From Symbiodinium natans (taxonomy: Eukaryota > Sar > Dinophyceae > Suessiales > Symbiodiniaceae), in NCBI GenBank assembly GCA_905221605.1, contig CAJNDS010001136.1:438939-502938 (forward strand): DNA of 64,000 bases. Direction: 5' to 3'. How positions within the stretch are numbered: position 1 is the stretch's first letter; the number at the start of each line of letters is the position of its first letter. Shown here piece after piece: positions 44,801-50,800 of the stretch. The position numbers and the translations under genes are program-made. Below the pieces are notes generated by a model that worked only from the letters and a program-made list of their open reading frames with translations, made no database searches and was not told the DNA's origin.

Positions 44801-47800
44801 TAATTCGGAACCCCCCCCCCCCCCCCCCCCCCTGTGTTCTTGAAGCTGAGGCCACATTGATATGCAGGGTTCCTTTTTTTGGTTTCACAAGCCCAATGTG
44901 AGCAAGTATTAGGGGTTTAGGGTTTGGGGTATAACTAGTTGGCTTTACCCGGTTGGTGCCCGTGCACTCCGCCCGTTTATCCCCGCACTCTTCTGACAGG
45001 ACATGGATGGTACCTTGACTTTCGATGAGCTGGTAGACGGTGCTCGTCGGGTCCGCGAGTTTCAGCACCTTGGTTTTCATGCCACATTGGTCTGAATCAA
45101 GTGGGGATTTGGGTGGAGAACGCCGCCATGACTGGTGACTTGCCATGTGAATCTACGTGCCGTAAACCCTAAACCCTAAACCCTCAACCCTAAACCCTAA
45201 ACCCTAAACCCTAAACCCTAAGCACAGTTCCAAGTCCTCGAGCACTGCGTGCACTTCAGGAATCGCCTGAGAGTCATGGACATTGACCAACAGGCCTGGC
45301 CGAGGGGGGAGGGGGGGGTTTAGGGTTTAGGGTTTAGGGCCTAGGTGGTGGAAGGGGGGTAAGACAGCTGAAAGCAGCTCAACACTATGATTAATCAAGG
45401 TCCTCGAGGTGCAAGGGTAGCTACATATCTGGGTGTTAGAACTACTCGGAATAAGGTTGATTCGGTTACCCAACCTGCATTGGACTCTACCTTGGGCCCC
45501 TGAGGTTGTACCTTGGGCTTGTTGTCCCTTTTACGGATCCTCTAAGGGAAAGCAAGGGATATGTTCGGAGGATATTAAAGGGCTCTTGGGCTGCAAAATT
45601 CCGAGTCCGAGCATGACTCTCTTGACACTTTTTTGTCTACGTGGTCAACTTTTGCCGGTATCCTACTTGATACTTCCAAGTGAGCACGAGTCACGAGGTG
45701 ATGCACGGCCGATCGCCTGGCCTACTATGCCATGGGGGGGGGGTGAGTCGTAGGTCGAGGTCGCCTTTCAGGCACTTGATGTCACATGTTGCCTTTTCAA
45801 AGGATCCTAGGCAGGCCCCTGGGACATTTTATAGTTTCCCTTTTGGGGTTTAAGAGGATCATGTGCAGGCATAATATGTTTCCGAGGGTTCTTTAAAGGC
45901 CATCCTATGATCAGGGGACTGGCCATGTATGTCTTAAACCCTAAACCCTAAACCCTCAACCCTAAACCCTAAACCCTAAACCTCAACCCCGAACCTTAAA
46001 CCCTAAACCCCAAAAAAGAACCTCAAACCTCCTTAAACTCTAACCTTTAATCCTAAGCCCCCAAAAACACCTAAAACCTCCTTTGGGTTGCCATCAGACA
46101 TGTGCGCCCTGTTTGAAGCTTGCGGCCTTTTTGCATTTCACCCCTTTGCTGCTCTGCAGGCTCAGATCCTCGCATGCGCACCAAGCCCCTCTAAAACCTT
46201 AGGCCCTGTTAACCCTGAACAAGCCTGGAACCCTCAACCCTCTCAACATCCCGCAACCCATCTCAACCCTAAACCCTCTGTGAATGCGGGCCCTGCCGGG
46301 TGCGCGATGGAAGGTCACCTGCGCAGTCTGCGCCGTGTTGTGTATAGCCAGAGACCAGTGCTGGCGACTCGCCGCCTCGACCTCGGCGCTTTCCTTCTCC
46401 TGCCGCGGCGCGCCCTCGGGCGCGCCCCGGGCGCCTCGGCCGCAGCGACGGCGGCCTCGCGGGCGACGGCCCAAGGGCAGGCAGACTTCGGCAGCACCGA
46501 ACTCGGCGGCGGAGGCACGGAGGTGCGCCCCACCGGCCCCGGCGTTCATTCCAGGACTCGTGCGGCCAGAGGCCATTGATGTTGGAGAGCTGAACGCATC
46601 AGGAGACCTGGTCCTGGTGGATAAAACATCAGACTTGGAGGCGGTGGTGCGCTGGATCTCCGGAGGCGGTAGTGCCCTGGTGGTGGATCATTGGCGTGAC
46701 TTGGAAAGATGCCGGGCTGCCGTCCTGAAACCACTGAGGCGAAGTCCTGCGAACGCGCAGGAGGCAGAAAGATGTCGCACTCTGAAAAAGACGCTTTCGG
46801 ATCGATTGCTGGGTCCGGTGGCAGATGGCCGGATTGATCTTCAGGGTGCTCCGCGTGCGGACTTCTTGCTGACGCTGTACGGTGACCTTTTCGGGAGCGG
46901 TCGGCGATTCGCGCTGCCATCGGGTGTACTCATGGGCCTCTCGGTAGGCCTTTGATTTGTATTATCTCCGATTGTGTTCTAAGAGGATCATACATAGGAG
47001 TATGTCTTTAAAGAGAGTTTTAAAGGGCAATCCTAGGCCTAGGCAATGCCTGGCAGTACTTCGAGGGCGGCGTGCGATTTTCGTTCCTTGCGCCACCGGT
47101 CTTGTCCCAGCCACTCCGGCCCTTCTATGGTGTTTATGCATATCCGCACCCTGTGACGCATTTCGAGATGTTGATCGAATGGCTGCAGAACTGCAGCCGC
47201 TTGGGCCCACAACGAGCGCCGCAATGGGCGCTGGACCTTGGTACAGGCTGTGGTGTGGTGGCCTTGCTGCTACGGCAGATTGCCCCTCAGTAGCTGAATG
47301 AGTACACCTTTCACTTTTCGGGATACCATAATCCCCTAAAGAACTGAAAGTGTACACTTTTTTTGGGGGGCCTCTGAACTCACCAACTAAGGCCCGCATT
47401 CCACACGTCGTTGCTACAGACATCAGCCCCAACGCCGTCTACGGAGCCCAAGAAGAGATGAAGCGCCAGGACCAGGACATCGAGGTAGTCTACTCGGACC
47501 TCTTTGAAGAAAGCCTGTTCAGCAGTATGCTTTTGTTTTGCTTTTTTGGCTTTCTGGGTTCCTGTAGTATACTACAACTAACCCCCAAAAAAGTATGCAC
47601 TTTTCTTCCCAGGGGCCACTGATGAACAGCCTAGGAAGGCTTAGGGGGGCGGAGATTTGATGTGGTGGTCTTCAACCCACCCTGGCTGCCGCTTCCCAAG
47701 CCCTCAGCCAGTGAGCCGCCCAGGACGGTCCTGGACTTAGGCAACTTCTACTCCCCCGATCCTAGGTAGGCACTTTCAGACATGTTATATATTCTCCTTT

Positions 47801-50800
47801 CAAACATGTTATATGTCGTCCCCTCAATTGGGCTTATAAGAGGAGTCACATGCTTAGGAATATGTTTTTTTCAGAGGGTTTTAAGGCGACATCCTAGGAT
47901 CTCTTTGAGCGCTTCTTTGACAACTTGCACCACGTGCTGAATCCGGGGGGCCGAGCCGTGGTCCTCTTCTCCAACCACGCCACCAGCAGAGGCTCCGTGA
48001 GATTAAGACTCGGACACCTAAGGTGGTAACCCTAAGGGGTTCCCCTTAGTTATACTCCCAGTATGGCCCTTGCATTACCCCAAGGATCTCTCTAGAAAGG
48101 GTCCCCCCAAAACCCAAGCCCCAGCGAGGCTACGTGGACAAGCATCCCTTTGAGACCGCGCTCGGGCGCGGCGCGAGCGCGCGCTCCGCGCGCTCGAAGC
48201 ATCTCCAGGTGGAGAAGGTCCCTTGCTTAGCCTTCTTTTTGGGTTTCCTTATTTGTAGGAGGAATAAGAAAGTTTAACGCTATCTGCGCGGTTCCTTCTT
48301 TAAAGTAGGAATCACAAAGTTTCACCTTTTGTTCCCCTTTCTGGTTCTTGGAGAAGTAAGGTCCTCACCCGACCCTTCGACCTCGAAGGGAGGCGCCGGC
48401 GAACCGGTCGCCCGCAAATGGCACAGCCCAGCCTGGAAGGGCCGGCCGCGGAGCTCTGGGAGTTCCGGCTCTGCTCCGAAAAAAGAAGTCCGCGCGGAGT
48501 CGACCTGCCTAATATAAGAGTTTTAGGGTTTAGTTTTTAGGGTTTAGGGTTTAAGGGACTATCATATAATAACTACATTTGCATCTGGGAGTATTTAGTA
48601 TTAGGGGGCAGGGGGTAGGGGGGCGTGGATAACCTCTTTGACATGAGCTGGGGATGGCATTCGATGCTTCCGAAGTTGCTCTCGAGAAGCGAAGTTTCAA
48701 GCCTCCTTCCTAGCGCACGACCGGAGGACCTCCAGCAACTCTTCAACATGCTCGACCGGGATGGTGGCGGCACCATCGCCCCCTGGCTTTCCTAAACCCT
48801 ATTTAGGGTTTAGGGTTTAGGGTTTAGGGGTTTAGGGTTCGCTTGGGGCCTCTACAAGGAGGGGCCTATCTAGTTATAAGTAGAGTTCTAAGGGCCCCAA
48901 ATTGGGTTTTCAGGATCCTCACTTAGGTTATCAGTCCCTTAACTATACTTCGTATAGCGAGGGGGCCTATATGGCCTTCGCCCGAAGCCCTCCACCATCC
49001 TCCTCCCGAAACCCGAAACCCCGACCTTGCTTGCAATTCTTGCATGTAAATCAGATGATTGACACTTGAGTATGCAGCGGAGAACTAAACCCTGCGGCCC
49101 TCAATCTTCAACCCAAAACCCCTGCACCCTCGACTACTGTTTCTGCTTGCGAGCCGCCCAAAAAACTGAGAGACTACTTTTTTGGGTGGGGGTCTTAAGC
49201 AAAGAGTAGCTAAACCCCTACACCCTCTACGACCTATAAGGCCCAAGTTCTCGACATACACGCGCATAAGGGTGGGGCAGTTTGGGAAGATGCCAGAGAG
49301 CAGAAACCCTAACAGAAACCCGTTTAGCCTTTTGGTTTAATGGTTGGAATGTTCCCCCTTATACAGACAGTCCTTAACAGTCCTTCATAGGGGGTTATAG
49401 TAGCCCCGGTTATAACCCCTATTAAGGACTGTTAGTATAAGGGGGAACATCCCAACTCACCCTTTTTGAACCGAATCGAATTCTTTTCTTCTTTCCACAT
49501 TTCTATATGGGTGGTTGTTAAAATTATGGTCCCTTTTGGATCCCTATTACAATACGGCACCTAATATTTGGGTACCCCAAAAGGGATCATAATTTTGACA
49601 GCCACCCATATAGGGGTTGTAGTTCTTTAGGGCGTGCGACCCCCCCCAATGTTTGGGTTCCTTCGGTCCCTTTAAGCACAGTCCTTCTTGACCCTAAGCC
49701 CTACACCCTCACCCCTAAACCCTAAACCCTACACCCTAAGCCGCAAGAACTTCAGTTCACCCAGGCCTCGCACCTCGGAACCCCCGAGTTGGGTTTAGGG
49801 TTTAGGGCTTAGGGTTCAGGGTTTGGGGCTTTAGGGTTTAGGGTTTAGGGTTCAGGGTTTAGGGTTTAGGGTTTAGGGTCCCACACTCAATGTCCTAGGT
49901 TTAAACTTTCAAGAGAGTCCAGGAATCGCCTCCCCCCCAAAAAAACTAATTAACAACAAAATATGAGTTAATGCAGCCGCCGAACCCCTACCCCCTAAAC
50001 CCTAACCGCTAAACCCTAAACCCCAAACCCTGAACCCTAAACCCTAAACCCTAAACCCCAAGGATCCAGACGAGTTCAAGAAGACGCTCTCGCGATGGGC
50101 CTTCGAGTCCAAGACGGCCACGCGATTCGCCCCTTGGCTTGGGTTTAGGGTTTAGGGTTTAGGGTTTAAGGTTTAGGGTTTAGGGTTTAGGGTTAGGGTT
50201 TCGGGTTTAGGGTTTAGGTGATTCGCCCCTTGGCTTGGGTCGGCGCTGCTCTGGATCGAGCTGTGAGGTTTGGGGCTTAGGGCATCACGTCCTGCAGACG
50301 TTTCAAGGCTCGTCTTGGGCTTGCCCTCGGAAACTGGACAAGCAAGTAGGGCCCACTGGGGTTTTGTTCGCTAAAGAGGGGGGGGAGACCTCAAAAGCTC
50401 AAAAATATCCTATTGCCCATGTGAACCTGAGGCAAGTTCACGGCTGCGGCTTGAAGTCACCCAATAACCCTAAACCCTGAACCCTAAACCCTAAACCATC
50501 CAACCCTCGCGGCAGAAGCTTGCAGGGTCCCTTGGAGCCCCCACGTTCCGGGCAGATCGAAGCAAAATTAGCTCGAAGCAGGCTTGGGGGGGGTTACGGG
50601 TTTAAGGGTTTAGGGTTTAGGGTTTAGGGTTTGTTCCCCCCTATACTAACAGCTCCTTAATAGGGATTACTCTAGGGGGTACTAATCCTCCATTAAGGAT
50701 TGTCAATACGGAGTACGATAGGGGGTACTATAATCCCATTAAGGACTGTCAATAGGGATTTCGATAGGGGGTACTAGAATCCCCCACTAAGGATTCTCAA

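Larger units (their letters stand above)
45294..48726 (+). other. 3.4-kb channel intron hosting a complete methyltransferase gene
   Basis: GC...AG intron (acceptor GACCGGAG) between VMDIDQQ and DLQQLFNMLD. It contains a family G copy, CCCTAAA arrays (45931-46010) and the 7-exon methyltransferase gene in the same orientation. Confidence 0.7.

Noticed and set aside
46088-46579. 163-codon + ORF overlapping methyltransferase exon 1 in another frame
   Set aside because: Shadow of a GC-rich exon; it lacks continuity with the SAM-binding exon.
46945-47897. Methyltransferase as a pseudogene because of frame breaks
   Set aside because: All three breaks are removed by one consistent splice offset at element ends, and motifs are intact over 515 codons.
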